Assembly (NCBI RefSeq): GCF_018861125.1
Contig: NZ_JAHKQN010000033.1
Location: 1-64,000, forward strand
DNA length: 64,000 nt
Direction: 5' to 3'
Origin: Cellulophaga baltica
GTDB taxonomy: Bacteria > Bacteroidota > Bacteroidia > Flavobacteriales > Flavobacteriaceae
Made by a program: the position numbers and the translations under genes. Each line of letters starts with the position of its first letter. Within the stretch, counting starts at the first letter, position 1. A model generated the notes under the pieces. That model was not told the origin of the DNA and searched no databases. It saw only the letters and a program-made list of their open reading frames with translations. Below, piece after piece: positions 9,258 through 17,305 of the stretch.

Positions 9258-10328
9258 TTATATAGTAGCGAATAATAATTTTTCTGTTTCACTAATCATT
9301 TTTTCCATTGAAAATGTTGATGAAATTCTTTCTTTTTGTTTTTTTGAATCAAACTTAATTTCACCTGATTGTATTTTTGTAATAGCATCAGCCATTGTAT
9401 AGGTATCTTCAATATCTGTTAAAATACCATATTTGCCATAGTCAAGTAGTTCGCAACTACCGTCAACTTTTGTTGATATTACAGGTTTTCCGTGACTTAG
9501 TGCTTCATTAAGAACATTTGCCATACCTTCAAATCTTGAAGGCAATAAAAACAAGTCAATACTATTAAAAAAAATACTAGAATCGGCTAAATACCCTAAA
9601 AAATGTATTCTATGTGATAGTCCTGCATCTTTAATTTTAGTTTTAATCTCTTCTTCTAAAGGGCCTTGGCCAATATGAATAAAATGTATGTTTTTGGGTA
9701 CATTTTTAATAATTTCAGGTAAGAGGTCAAATCCTTTTTGATAGCTAAATCTTCCTGCGCACCCTACAAAAAATATATTTTCAGATTTATTTTCAACAAG
9801 ATTCAGTTTTTCAATAGTATTCTCAGGTATTTGAAAACCATTATAAATTCTAAATAAATTACTGTTATTAAAATAAGAGGTAGTTTCTAAAAGGTGTTTT
9901 TTTAATGAGTCGCTATTTACAAGCACTTTTGCTTTTAAAGTATTAAAAACTAATTTGTATTTTATACTTGTTTTAATTTTTCTTTTAATCCCGAGGTATA
10001 AAATGGTATTAGAGACTTTTGAAAAGTGAGCAGCTAAACTAACCAACCACCAATCTTTTTTTAAAGCTACAAAAACAGCTTTGGGTTTAATTGTCTTTAA
10101 TAGTTTAATATAGTTGAAAAGTGTGAAAATGTTTAAATCGTTTCCTCGACTATTAATTTGAATTATTTCAACATTTTTTAAGCTTTCAAATTTTGTAGTA
10201 AAATGATTTTTTAAAAGAACGATATGCACTTTATAACCTTTGTCTGCTAAAAATTTAGCTCTTAGTAATACATTTTTTTCTACGCCTCCCCATGTCTTTG
10301 AGGGACAAAAAAAAACTACTTTATCCAT
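9258..10328 (-). CDS. Glycosyltransferase family 4 (GT-B fold)
   Basis: The product has 356 residues. The N-terminal acceptor domain begins VVFFCPSKTWGGVEKNVLLRAKFL, which has the GGVE glycine motif of GT4 enzymes. The C-terminal donor domain shows FVGCAGRFSYQKGFDLLPEI near residue 190, HFLGYLADSSIFFNSIDLFLLPSRFEG, and GMANVLNEALSHGKPVI with the EX7E-type glutamates. It is a retaining transferase acting in surface glycan assembly. It is the first gene of a pair with 8433-9251. A weak promoter, TTTG (10377-10380) and TATCTTTA (10346-10353) on the minus strand, lies upstream. The sugar is unknown. Confidence 0.88.
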   Translation of the reverse strand: MDKVVFFCPSKTWGGVEKNVLLRAKFLADKGYKVHIVLLKNHFTTKFESLKNVEIIQINSRGNDLNIFTLFNYIKLLKTIKPKAVFVALKKDWWLVSLAAHFSKVSNTILYLGIKRKIKTSIKYKLVFNTLKAKVLVNSDSLKKHLLETTSYFNNSNLFRIYNGFQIPENTIEKLNLVENKSENIFFVGCAGRFSYQKGFDLLPEIIKNVPKNIHFIHIGQGPLEEEIKTKIKDAGLSHRIHFLGYLADSSIFFNSIDLFLLPSRFEGMANVLNEALSHGKPVISTKVDGSCELLDYGKYGILTDIEDTYTMADAITKIQSGEIKFDSKKQKERISSTFSMEKMISETEKLLFATI

Positions 10329-10396
10329 ACTCTTGTTTATTAATGTAAAGATAAACGATTAACTTTTATATTTTTGCAAACTAGTTTTGGTAATTT

Positions 10397-11215
10397 ATGG
10401 AAAACATTAAAGTTTCAGTAATAGTAAGCACATATAATTCAGAGGAATGGCTTCGTAAAGTTCTTTGGGGCTTTAATTTTCAAAATTTCAAGAATTTTGA
10501 AGTTGTAGTTGCTGATGATGGTTCTGGCCCCAAAACTAAGGAATTATTAGCTCAAATGTCAGAGGAAGTTACTTTTCCAATTGTACATGTTTGGCAAGAA
10601 GATGATGGTTTTCAAAAATCACGAATTTTGAATAAGGCTGTTTCGGCTTGTAATGCTGATTATATTATAATGACAGATGGTGATTGTATTCCTCGTGAAG
10701 ATTTTGTGCAAGTCCATTATTTAAATAAATCTCAAGGATATTTTATATCTGGAGGTTACTATATGTTACCTATGAATATATCTAAAGCAATTACTTTTGA
10801 GGATATTAAAAAACAAAATTGCTTTAATATTCAGTGGTTGCGAGAAATGGGAATTCCAAAAACATTTAAAAACAATAAACTTACTTCTAAAGGTATTATA
10901 TCTAAAATTTTAAATTTGATAACACCAACAAATGCTAGTTGGAATGGACATAACTCATCGGGTTGGAAAAAGGATATTTTAAATGTGAATGGATTCGATG
11001 AACGTATGCAATACGGAGGTCAAGATAGAGAGCTTGGTGAACGTTTGTTTAATTTCGGGATAAAATCTAAACAATTAAGATACAGTGCAGTATGTGTGCA
11101 TTTAGATCATAAGCGTGGGTATAAAACACCAGAATCAATTGCGAAAAATAAAGCAATTCGTAAACAAACAAGAGATGAGAAATTAGTATGGACCTATAAT
11201 GGCATTACTAAATAA
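10397..11215 (+). CDS. Glycosyltransferase family 2 with galactosyltransferase-type C-terminal motif
   Basis: The product has 272 residues. The GT-A core shows VSVIVSTYNSEEWLRKVL at the start, VVVADDGSG near residues 37-45 and MTDGDCIPREDF near residues 94-105. The C-terminal region has NGFDERMQYGGQDRELGERL near residues 200-219, the acidic motif of the Glyco_transf_7C domain found in bacterial chondroitin-type and capsule polymerases. The last 22 bases overlap tail-to-tail with the gene on the other strand. A TATTTTTG -7 box lies at 10369-10376. The linkage made cannot be deduced. Confidence 0.85.
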   Translation: MENIKVSVIVSTYNSEEWLRKVLWGFNFQNFKNFEVVVADDGSGPKTKELLAQMSEEVTFPIVHVWQEDDGFQKSRILNKAVSACNADYIIMTDGDCIPREDFVQVHYLNKSQGYFISGGYYMLPMNISKAITFEDIKKQNCFNIQWLREMGIPKTFKNNKLTSKGIISKILNLITPTNASWNGHNSSGWKKDILNVNGFDERMQYGGQDRELGERLFNFGIKSKQLRYSAVCVHLDHKRGYKTPESIAKNKAIRKQTRDEKLVWTYNGITK

Positions 11216-11991
11216 TGGGTTAGTTTATTTTTGCTTTCTAGCTTTTTTAATTCTTTACAATACTCAAGAACACCTAACGCATTTAAGTAACAAATAGTTA
11301 AACCTTTTTTACCATCTAATATTCCTAGGCGAAGTATATAGTGGTTGAAAAATTTCCAAAAAGGTTTTAATACAAATAAGATATAAGAAAATTTCTTTTC
11401 TTTATAAAACGCTTCTTTAGCTTTTAAACGACCGTATTTAAGCATTTTTTGCTTGTAATCCTCATAATTTTTATAACAGAAGTGTATAAGTTTTTCTTTT
11501 AAAATACCAGAAGTGCCGTTAACCTCTAGAGTTTCATGCACTATTTTTTTATCAGAAAATTTAGCTTTACTTTTTCTGAATAAACGATAATTTTTATCTG
11601 TTTGCCAACCACTATAGTTTAGTGGATTGTTTTCAAACATAAACTTTCTGTAAAACCAAAAAGCTACTTTTTCAGTATTTGAATTAACAGTTTTTGTAAT
11701 TTCTTCTTCTAATTTTTTCGGAATTACTTCATCAGCATCTAAAAAAAGTATCCAATCATTAGTAGCTTGTTCTAACGTAAATGATTTTTGCGAAGTGAAA
11801 TTAGTAAAAGGCCTTTGTATAACTTTAACCTTTGGGTGGTTTGCTAAATATTCATATGTGCCATCCGTACTGTATGAGTCAACTACTATTATTTCATCAG
11901 CAAATAGTATAGAATCAATACAATTTTTAATATAGCCTATTTCATTATAAGTTATAATCAAGGCTGATATTTTTTCTTTTGGTTTTGGCAT
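11194..11991 (-). CDS. Glycosyltransferase family 2 (WaaE-like)
   Basis: The product has 265 residues. ISALIITYNEIGYIKNCI, DEIIVVDSYSTDGT and WILFLDADEVIP are the three GT-A landmarks. The C-terminal FSDKKIVHETLEVNG and LIHFCYKNYEDYKQKMLKYG parallel the product of 7660-8430, so the two are likely paralogues with different acceptors in the same glycan pathway. The 3' end overlaps the convergent GT2 by 22 bases, so the C-terminus NKLTHYLVMPL is encoded opposite the end of that gene. Specificity is unknown. Confidence 0.85.
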   Translation of the reverse strand: MPKPKEKISALIITYNEIGYIKNCIDSILFADEIIVVDSYSTDGTYEYLANHPKVKVIQRPFTNFTSQKSFTLEQATNDWILFLDADEVIPKKLEEEITKTVNSNTEKVAFWFYRKFMFENNPLNYSGWQTDKNYRLFRKSKAKFSDKKIVHETLEVNGTSGILKEKLIHFCYKNYEDYKQKMLKYGRLKAKEAFYKEKKFSYILFVLKPFWKFFNHYILRLGILDGKKGLTICYLNALGVLEYCKELKKLESKNKLTHYLVMPL

Positions 11992-12259
11992 AAATTTTAA
12001 AAGGCTACTTACTTTTAAGATTCAGGAATTTTAATATGGTTGCGTAAAATACCTATGTTTTTTAATAAACGTAATTATTTTTCAAATAGTATATGATTGA
12101 CATACTATTCTTACAAAACAAAATTATGATTTTTTAGTTTATTTATGGTAGTATCTATTAGAAAAACTAGATTTTAATTTATTAATTTGAATACTGTAAT
12201 TAATTAGCTTACAAAATTATCAATTCTGAATTATTTATGTTAATCTGTAATTATTGAAT

Positions 12260-12303
12260 AAAAAAAGCATCTTATTTTAAACCTAAAAATAAGATGCTTT
12301 TCA
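12260..12303 (-). terminator. Rho-independent terminator after dapD
   Basis: The inverted repeat AAAAGCATCTTATTTT (12263-12278) pairs with AAAATAAGATGCTTTT (12286-12301) across a 7-base loop. Read on the minus strand it ends in a run of T. The rest of the 328-base gap from 11992 to 12319 is AT-rich and shows no gene or RNA. Confidence 0.85.
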
Positions 12304-12319
12304 ATAAGATTATAACAAA

Positions 12320-13135
12320 TTAAACCGCTACATCATACTCACGTAATGCATCGTTTAATGAAGTTTTTTTGTTAGTACTTTCTTTACGCTTACCAATAAT
12401 TAAAGCACAAGGTACTTGAAATTCTCCAGCTGGGAATTTTTTAGTATAACTACCAGGTATAACAACTGAACGAGCCGGTACAGCACCTTTAGTTTCTACT
12501 GGTTCATCTCCAGTTACATCAATAATTTTAGTACTCATCGTTAAAACAACATTAGCGCCTAAAACAGCTTCTTTACCAACTTTAACGCCTTCAACTACAA
12601 TACAACGAGAACCTAAAAAAGCTCCGTCTTCAATAATTACAGGAGCAGCTTGTAAAGGCTCCAAAACACCACCAATACCAACACCACCACTTAGGTGAAC
12701 GTTTTTACCAATTTGAGCACAACTACCAACTGTAGCCCAAGTATCAACCATTGTTCCTTCGTCAACATAAGCACCAATATTTACATAACTAGGCATTAAA
12801 ATTGTACCTGGAGATATAAATGCACCATGTCTAGCCGTAGCACCAGGAACTACACGAATACCTTTTTCTTTATAACCTTTTTTTAAAGGCATTTTATCGT
12901 GGTACTCAAAAATACCAGCCTCTAGAGTTTCCATTTTTTGAATAGGGAAATATAAAACAACTGCTTTTTTAACCCATTCGTTTATTTGCCACCCATCAGC
13001 AGTAGGTTCAGCACATCTTAACTCCCCATCATCTAATAAAGATATTACAGAACGTATAGCATCTTGTGTATCTTTTTCTTTTAACAAATCTCGGTTGTCC
13101 CAAGCTTTTTCTATTTGTTGTTGTAATTCACTCAT
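12320..13135 (-). CDS. dapD: 2,3,4,5-tetrahydropyridine-2,6-dicarboxylate N-succinyltransferase
   Basis: The 271-residue enzyme catalyses the succinyl-CoA-dependent step of the diaminopimelate/lysine pathway, in the cytoplasm. The N-terminal region LQQQIEKAWDNRDLL and the left-handed beta-helix of hexapeptide repeats from about residue 95 to 235 (FISPGTILMPSYVNIGAYVD, then GVLEPLQAAPVIIEDGAFLG) match DapD, and the length is normal. It implies meso-diaminopimelate peptidoglycan made through the succinylase branch. It is divergent from ruvX, with 104 bases between. A TATATTTG -7 box on the minus strand at 13155-13162 would give a short leader. Confidence 0.96.
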   Translation of the reverse strand: MSELQQQIEKAWDNRDLLKEKDTQDAIRSVISLLDDGELRCAEPTADGWQINEWVKKAVVLYFPIQKMETLEAGIFEYHDKMPLKKGYKEKGIRVVPGATARHGAFISPGTILMPSYVNIGAYVDEGTMVDTWATVGSCAQIGKNVHLSGGVGIGGVLEPLQAAPVIIEDGAFLGSRCIVVEGVKVGKEAVLGANVVLTMSTKIIDVTGDEPVETKGAVPARSVVIPGSYTKKFPAGEFQVPCALIIGKRKESTNKKTSLNDALREYDVAV

Positions 13136-13191
13136 CTTTTCATCAAATTTTCAGCAAATATAAGCCGAAGTGGTTAATTATTGAACCTACA

Positions 13192-13224
13192 TTTATAGTT
13201 ATAACAATTTATCCTTTATTTTTG
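13192..13224 (+). promoter_or_regulatory. Candidate promoter for ruvX-def
   Basis: A perfect TAnnTTTG box (TATTTTTG) at 13217-13224 lies 21 bases after TTTA at 13192-13195, one mismatch from the -33 TTTG. The predicted transcript start near 13230 leaves only about 10 bases before the ATG at 13240. Confidence 0.35.
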
Positions 13225-13239
13225 CCAAAAATTAAATGA

Positions 13240-13650
13240 ATGGGAAGGGTTATTGCTCTTGATTTTGGTAAAGTAAGAACGGGAGTAGCTGTTACTGATG
13301 AGTTAAAATTAATAGCTTCAGGATTAACAACTGTTGCTACAAAAGAATTATTAGTTTTTTTAAAAGAATATATTTTAAAAGAAAACGTTGAGATAATAGT
13401 CGTTGGAGAACCAAAGCAAATGAATAATGAAGCTTCTGAGTCAGAAGCTTTAATAGCTCCTTTTTTAAAAAAATTAGCAGAGGCATTCCCACGAATATCT
13501 ATTGAGCGTCAAGATGAACGATTTACTTCAAAAATGGCTTTTCAGACAATGATTGATAGTGGATTGAAAAAGAAACAAAGAAGAGATAAAGCACTGGTTG
13601 ATGAAATTAGTGCTACAATAATATTACAAGCATATTTAAATAGAATTTAA
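13240..13650 (+). CDS. ruvX: Putative pre-16S rRNA nuclease / Holliday junction resolvase-like (YqgF)
   Basis: The product has 136 residues, the normal family length. The RNase H-like fold has the first catalytic Asp in ALDFGKVRTGVAVTD (residues 6-20), then VVGEPKQMN, the ERFTSKMA motif, and a last acidic site in ALVDEISATIIL. YqgF proteins process the 5' end of 16S rRNA; an older annotation is RuvC-like resolvase. It is followed 6 bases later by def and is likely cotranscribed with def and the DUF5606 gene. Confidence 0.93.
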   Translation: MGRVIALDFGKVRTGVAVTDELKLIASGLTTVATKELLVFLKEYILKENVEIIVVGEPKQMNNEASESEALIAPFLKKLAEAFPRISIERQDERFTSKMAFQTMIDSGLKKKQRRDKALVDEISATIILQAYLNRI

Positions 13651-13656
13651 AAGTAT

Positions 13657-14247
13657 ATGATATTACCAGTTATAGCTTACGGTGATCCCGTTTTAAGAAA
13701 AGTAGGTAAAGATATTACAGCAGAGTATCCAAATCTAGAAAAATTAATTGATAATATGTGGGATACCATGTATAACGCTAGTGGTGTTGGTTTAGCTGCA
13801 CCGCAAATTGGCTTACCAATTAGAATGTTTGTAATTGATGCAAGTCCTTTTGCAGATGATGATGACTTATCTGCTGAAGAAAAAGAAGCTTTAAATGGCT
13901 TTAAAAAAGTTTTTATCAATGCAAAAATTGAAGAAGAAACTGGTGATGAGTGGACTTTTAATGAGGGGTGTTTAAGTATTCCTGAAGTAAGAGAAGATGT
14001 AAGCAGAAAAGAAACAATTGTTATTTCATATTTAGATGAAAACTTTAAAGAACATAAAGATACTTTTGGAGGTTTATTGGCACGTGTAATTCAGCATGAA
14101 TATGATCATATCGAAGGTGTTTTGTTTACTGATAAGTTGTCAAGTTTAAAAAAGAGAATAATCAAAGGGAAATTAGGTAATATATCAAAAGGAAAAGTAA
14201 GTGCGGACTACCGTATGAAGTTTCCTGATGCTAAAAAAGGTAGGTAA
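13657..14247 (+). CDS. def: Peptide deformylase
   Basis: The 196-residue metalloenzyme removes the N-formyl group from nascent proteins. All three motifs are intact: GVGLAAPQIG near residue 44, EGCLSIP near residue 107 (Cys metal ligand) and QHEYDHIEG near residue 146 (two His ligands and the catalytic Glu). The insertion ASPFADDDDLSAEEKEAL between motifs 1 and 2 is common in Bacteroidota enzymes. Gene order ruvX-def-DUF5606 is a housekeeping arrangement of Flavobacteriia. Confidence 0.96.
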   Translation: MILPVIAYGDPVLRKVGKDITAEYPNLEKLIDNMWDTMYNASGVGLAAPQIGLPIRMFVIDASPFADDDDLSAEEKEALNGFKKVFINAKIEEETGDEWTFNEGCLSIPEVREDVSRKETIVISYLDENFKEHKDTFGGLLARVIQHEYDHIEGVLFTDKLSSLKKRIIKGKLGNISKGKVSADYRMKFPDAKKGR

Positions 14248-14300
14248 TCTAGTTTTTTTATTACAAAAGTTTAATATTTGCCCAGAAATTAAAATAATAC

Positions 14301-14738
14301 ATGAGTTTAGATAAAATTTTATCCATAGGAGGAAAACCGGGATTGTTTAAATTATTAACACAAACAAGAGCAGGTTTTGTAGCAGAGTCGTTATTAGATG
14401 GTAAAAAAATTACTGTTAGTTTTAAAAATAATGTAAGTGTACTTTCTGAAATTGCTATATATACATTAGAGGAAGAAGTTCCTTTAAGAGAAGTGTTTTT
14501 GAAAATTCAAGAAAAAGAAGAAGGAAAAAAAACAGCAATTAGTCATAAAGATGACAAGCTAAAATTAGAAGAATACTTTTTTGAAGTACTACCTAATTAT
14601 GATGAAGACAGAGTTTATGCAAGTGATATTAAAAAAGTAATTCAGTGGTATAATATGCTACATGAACAAGGTATTACAGATTTTGCACCAGCTGAAGAAG
14701 CAACTGAAAAAGAAGCTTCTACCGAAGAAGGAGAATAA
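14301..14738 (+). CDS. DUF5606-family protein
   Basis: The product has 145 residues and no signal peptide. The N-terminal MSLDKILSIGGKPGLFKLL and KITVSFKNNVSVLSEIAIYT match the small Bacteroidota family DUF5606. The C-terminal 25 residues are acidic and low in complexity (PAEEATEKEASTEEGE). Function is unknown. It is 53 bases after def and ends at a strong terminator, so it is probably the last gene of the ruvX-def transcript. Confidence 0.85.
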   Translation: MSLDKILSIGGKPGLFKLLTQTRAGFVAESLLDGKKITVSFKNNVSVLSEIAIYTLEEEVPLREVFLKIQEKEEGKKTAISHKDDKLKLEEYFFEVLPNYDEDRVYASDIKKVIQWYNMLHEQGITDFAPAEEATEKEASTEEGE

Positions 14739-14754
14739 GTAGAAAATATACTAT

Positions 14755-14800
14755 TTTAAAAAAGGCAAAAGATATAGTTGTATATCTTTTGCCTTTTTTT
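14755..14800 (+). terminator. Rho-independent terminator after DUF5606 gene
   Basis: AAAGGCAAAAGATATA pairs with TATATCTTTTGCCTTT across a 4-base loop (GTTG, 14777-14780), followed by a T run. It separates the ruvX-def operon from the kinase genes. Confidence 0.9.
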
Positions 14801-14957
14801 GTAACATGCATTAAAATATTTTGGCTCATCGATACTTTTATGTTTCTCGTCTACAATAGATTTACCATGATGGAGTTTGGGTATTTTGTTTTTTATAAAT
14901 AGGTGAATTTTGGTAAATAATTAGAACCATTGTCTTACATAAAAATAGAAAACAGCT

Positions 14958-16049
14958 ATGGAATATAAACATCTTGAATTCAACAACGAATTAAGAGGAG
15001 CTTTTTTTGATATGGCTTATTCGCCGTTTGTAATATTAAATGAAAATTTAGATTTCATTGATATGAATAGGGCTGTAGAAACAACTCTGAATATTGAAAA
15101 AAGTGATTTTTTGGGAAAAAATATATTGACATTTTTTCCAAAAATCAAAGACAATGGAAGGCTTGAGATGTATAAAAGCGTTTTAAAAACAGGGGAGCCT
15201 ATAGGTTTTGATGATGTTTTATTAGAGACAAGTGAAGGAACTTTAAATTTTATAATAAAAGCATTCAAAATTGGTAATTGCTTAGGTATAACCACACTAA
15301 ATGTTACCGGTTTAGCAAATACAATTGATCAATTAAAGAAAACGAAAGTAAATTTAGAGGCTACGAATAATAAATTAAAGCGAAAAAATGAAGAGCTTGA
15401 AGAGTTTTCATATGTAATGTCTCACGATTTGCGAGCACCATTAACAAACATGGGAAGTTTGTTTAAAATGCTTATGGAAACAAATGGCATCACAGAAGAA
15501 GGCGCTCCTATTTTTGAAAAAGCTGTAACCGTTGGTAAGTTAATGTGTGAAAAGATAAAAGCATTGAATAATGTTATGTCAATTAAATCTAACGTAAATT
15601 CAAAAGAAGAAGAAATTAAATTTATTGAAGTTTTAAATAAGTTTAAGACTAACAATTCTGAAAAAATTATAGAGAATAGAACAATTATTAAAGAAGATTT
15701 TTCTTGTGCTCCAATAATAAAATACAATAATCTTCAATTAGAAAGTATTATTCATAATTTAATTTCTAACGCTATTAAATACAAACACCCTAAGCGTAAA
15801 CCAGTTATCAATATAAAAACCAAAATTGAGAATAATAAAATAAATTTAATCGTGAAAGATAACGGTATTGGGTTTGATGATACTGTTGATAAAGACAAAA
15901 TTTTTGGTTTGTTTAAACGTATGCACGATCACGTAGATGGGTTAGGTGTAGGTTTGCATATTATTCATTCAGTAGTAGTAAATAATGGTGGCAATATAGA
16001 AGTAAAAAGTGAATTAAATAAAGGGACCGAATTTAAAATAACTTTCTAA
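14958..16049 (+). CDS. PAS-domain sensor histidine kinase (cytoplasmic)
   Basis: The product has 363 residues and no transmembrane segment. A PAS domain covers about residues 12-115 (FVILNENLDFIDMNRAVE), then a coiled coil at 118-150. The H-box EEFSYVMSHDLRAPL has the phosphoacceptor His156. The ATPase domain carries the N-box LISNAIKYKHPKR and glycine motifs VKDNGIGF and GLGVGLHIIHSVV. It overlaps the following response regulator by one base (TAATG), so they should form a two-component pair. The C-terminal half closely resembles the kinase at 16602-17303. The PAS ligand is unknown. Confidence 0.9.
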   Translation: MEYKHLEFNNELRGAFFDMAYSPFVILNENLDFIDMNRAVETTLNIEKSDFLGKNILTFFPKIKDNGRLEMYKSVLKTGEPIGFDDVLLETSEGTLNFIIKAFKIGNCLGITTLNVTGLANTIDQLKKTKVNLEATNNKLKRKNEELEEFSYVMSHDLRAPLTNMGSLFKMLMETNGITEEGAPIFEKAVTVGKLMCEKIKALNNVMSIKSNVNSKEEEIKFIEVLNKFKTNNSEKIIENRTIIKEDFSCAPIIKYNNLQLESIIHNLISNAIKYKHPKRKPVINIKTKIENNKINLIVKDNGIGFDDTVDKDKIFGLFKRMHDHVDGLGVGLHIIHSVVVNNGGNIEVKSELNKGTEFKITF

Positions 16050-16441
16050 TGACTAATCAACCTAAAAAACTTTTCAAAATTCTTTTGGTAGAAGATGATG
16101 AGATAACAAACTTTATAACCACTAGTAGGTTAAATGATTTAGGGTTTAAAAACGTTCAAGCTGTATTAAACGGTAAATTAGCATTAGATTATTTAACTAC
16201 CAATTGTCCAGACCTAATTTTATTAGATTTAAATATGCCAGTAATGGGTGGATTTGAATTTTTAGAGCTAAAAAACAAACAAGGTTTATGTGAAAATGTT
16301 CCAATAGTAATTCTAACATCATCGAGTAGATCTTCTGATAAAGATAAAGTTACAAATTTCACAACTGTAATCGATTATTTAGAAAAACCATTAAGTGTTG
16401 ATAAAATTCGAGAGCTTCTAGAAAAAATAACTCAGTCTTAA
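16049..16441 (+). CDS. Single-domain response regulator
   Basis: The 130-residue product is a receiver domain only. LLVEDDEITNF supplies the acidic pocket, the phosphoacceptor is Asp60 in LILLDLNMPVMGGFE, then Thr/Ser in VILTSSSRSSD and the conserved Lys in YLEKPLS. There is no DNA-binding or enzymatic output, so it likely works as a CheY/Rcp1-type phosphotransfer or interaction protein. Its start overlaps the stop of the PAS kinase, which indicates translational coupling and cognate pairing. Confidence 0.92.
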   Translation: MTNQPKKLFKILLVEDDEITNFITTSRLNDLGFKNVQAVLNGKLALDYLTTNCPDLILLDLNMPVMGGFEFLELKNKQGLCENVPIVILTSSSRSSDKDKVTNFTTVIDYLEKPLSVDKIRELLEKITQS

Positions 16442-16601
16442 AATTGCAATTGTTATAGTCTTTAAATTGTTGTTTGTCTATTATGGGTAGTTGTTCGTCG
16501 ATATACTTTTACACGAGAGATTTAATGTTTTAAATTATTTTTGATTTAAATTGTGTATAATCAGTAAGTTACATTTTTCCCAGTGCACAAGTATACGTAA
16601 A

Positions 16602-17303
16602 ATGGAAAATAATACAATAGTTAAGGAATTAACAGAGAAAAACAAGTACTTGGAAGACTTGCTTTTAATCATTACTCATGATTTAAGAGCTCCAGTGGTT
16701 AATATTGAAACACTCTTCAAAATCTTAGAAAAACAAGAATCTGTTTCTAAGGAAGGTAAACCACTTTTTAATAAATGCTCAAATCAATTAGCTTTAATGT
16801 CTTCTAAATTAAGATCTATACAGCAAGTTGTAAGCTTAAAGTCTTATGCAAAAAAAAATACAGAACAAATATTTTTTGCTGATATTATTGAAACTATCAG
16901 GAACGAGTATGCAAGAGAAATAGATGAATCAAAAGCATTAATAACCGCAGATTACACAGCATTGCCTTCAGTAGTTTATGATCCTATACAATATGCAACT
17001 ATCTTTTGCAATTTAATGTCTAACGCTTTAAAATATAGACATCCTAATAGAATACCTGAAATTAATATTTTAGCAAAAAGCGAGAACGGTAATCCTGTCA
17101 TAAAAATTAAAGATAATGGTTTAGGTTTTAAAATAACTGAAAATTCAAATAGTGTATTCGGTCTTTTCAAACGGATGCATGATCATGTTGATGGGTTAGG
17201 AGTTGGCTTGCATTTAGTACATTCAATCATCACCCAAAACGGTGGTTCAATAACTGTAAAAAGTGAAGTTGATAAAGGCACTGAATTTAAAATTCGTTTA
17301 TAA
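16602..17303 (+). CDS. Short sensor-less histidine kinase, paralogue of the upstream kinase
   Basis: The product has 233 residues from ATG 16602. An in-frame TTG at 16551 would add 17 unrelated residues and is not preferred. It is a bare kinase core: the H-box LLLIITHDLRAPV has His26, the N-box LMSNALKYRHPNR follows, then IKDNGLGF and GLGVGLHLVHSII. The segment FGLFKRMHDHVDGLGVGLH is identical to that of the kinase at 14958-16049, so one probably arose from the other by duplication and loss of the PAS domain. Without its own sensor it may dimerise with, or be driven by, another protein. It is convergent with the lactonase gene, 2 bases between the stops. Confidence 0.85.
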   Translation: MENNTIVKELTEKNKYLEDLLLIITHDLRAPVVNIETLFKILEKQESVSKEGKPLFNKCSNQLALMSSKLRSIQQVVSLKSYAKKNTEQIFFADIIETIRNEYAREIDESKALITADYTALPSVVYDPIQYATIFCNLMSNALKYRHPNRIPEINILAKSENGNPVIKIKDNGLGFKITENSNSVFGLFKRMHDHVDGLGVGLHLVHSIITQNGGSITVKSEVDKGTEFKIRL

Positions 17304-17305
17304 AA

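Noticed and set aside
11992-12259. Possible tRNA or small RNA in the gap before dapD
   Set aside because: No cloverleaf or stable structure other than the dapD terminator was seen; the DNA is plain AT-rich.
16551-16601. Upstream TTG start for the short histidine kinase, giving a possible sensor extension
   Set aside because: The added 17 residues show no domain and the ATG at 16602 is more usual.
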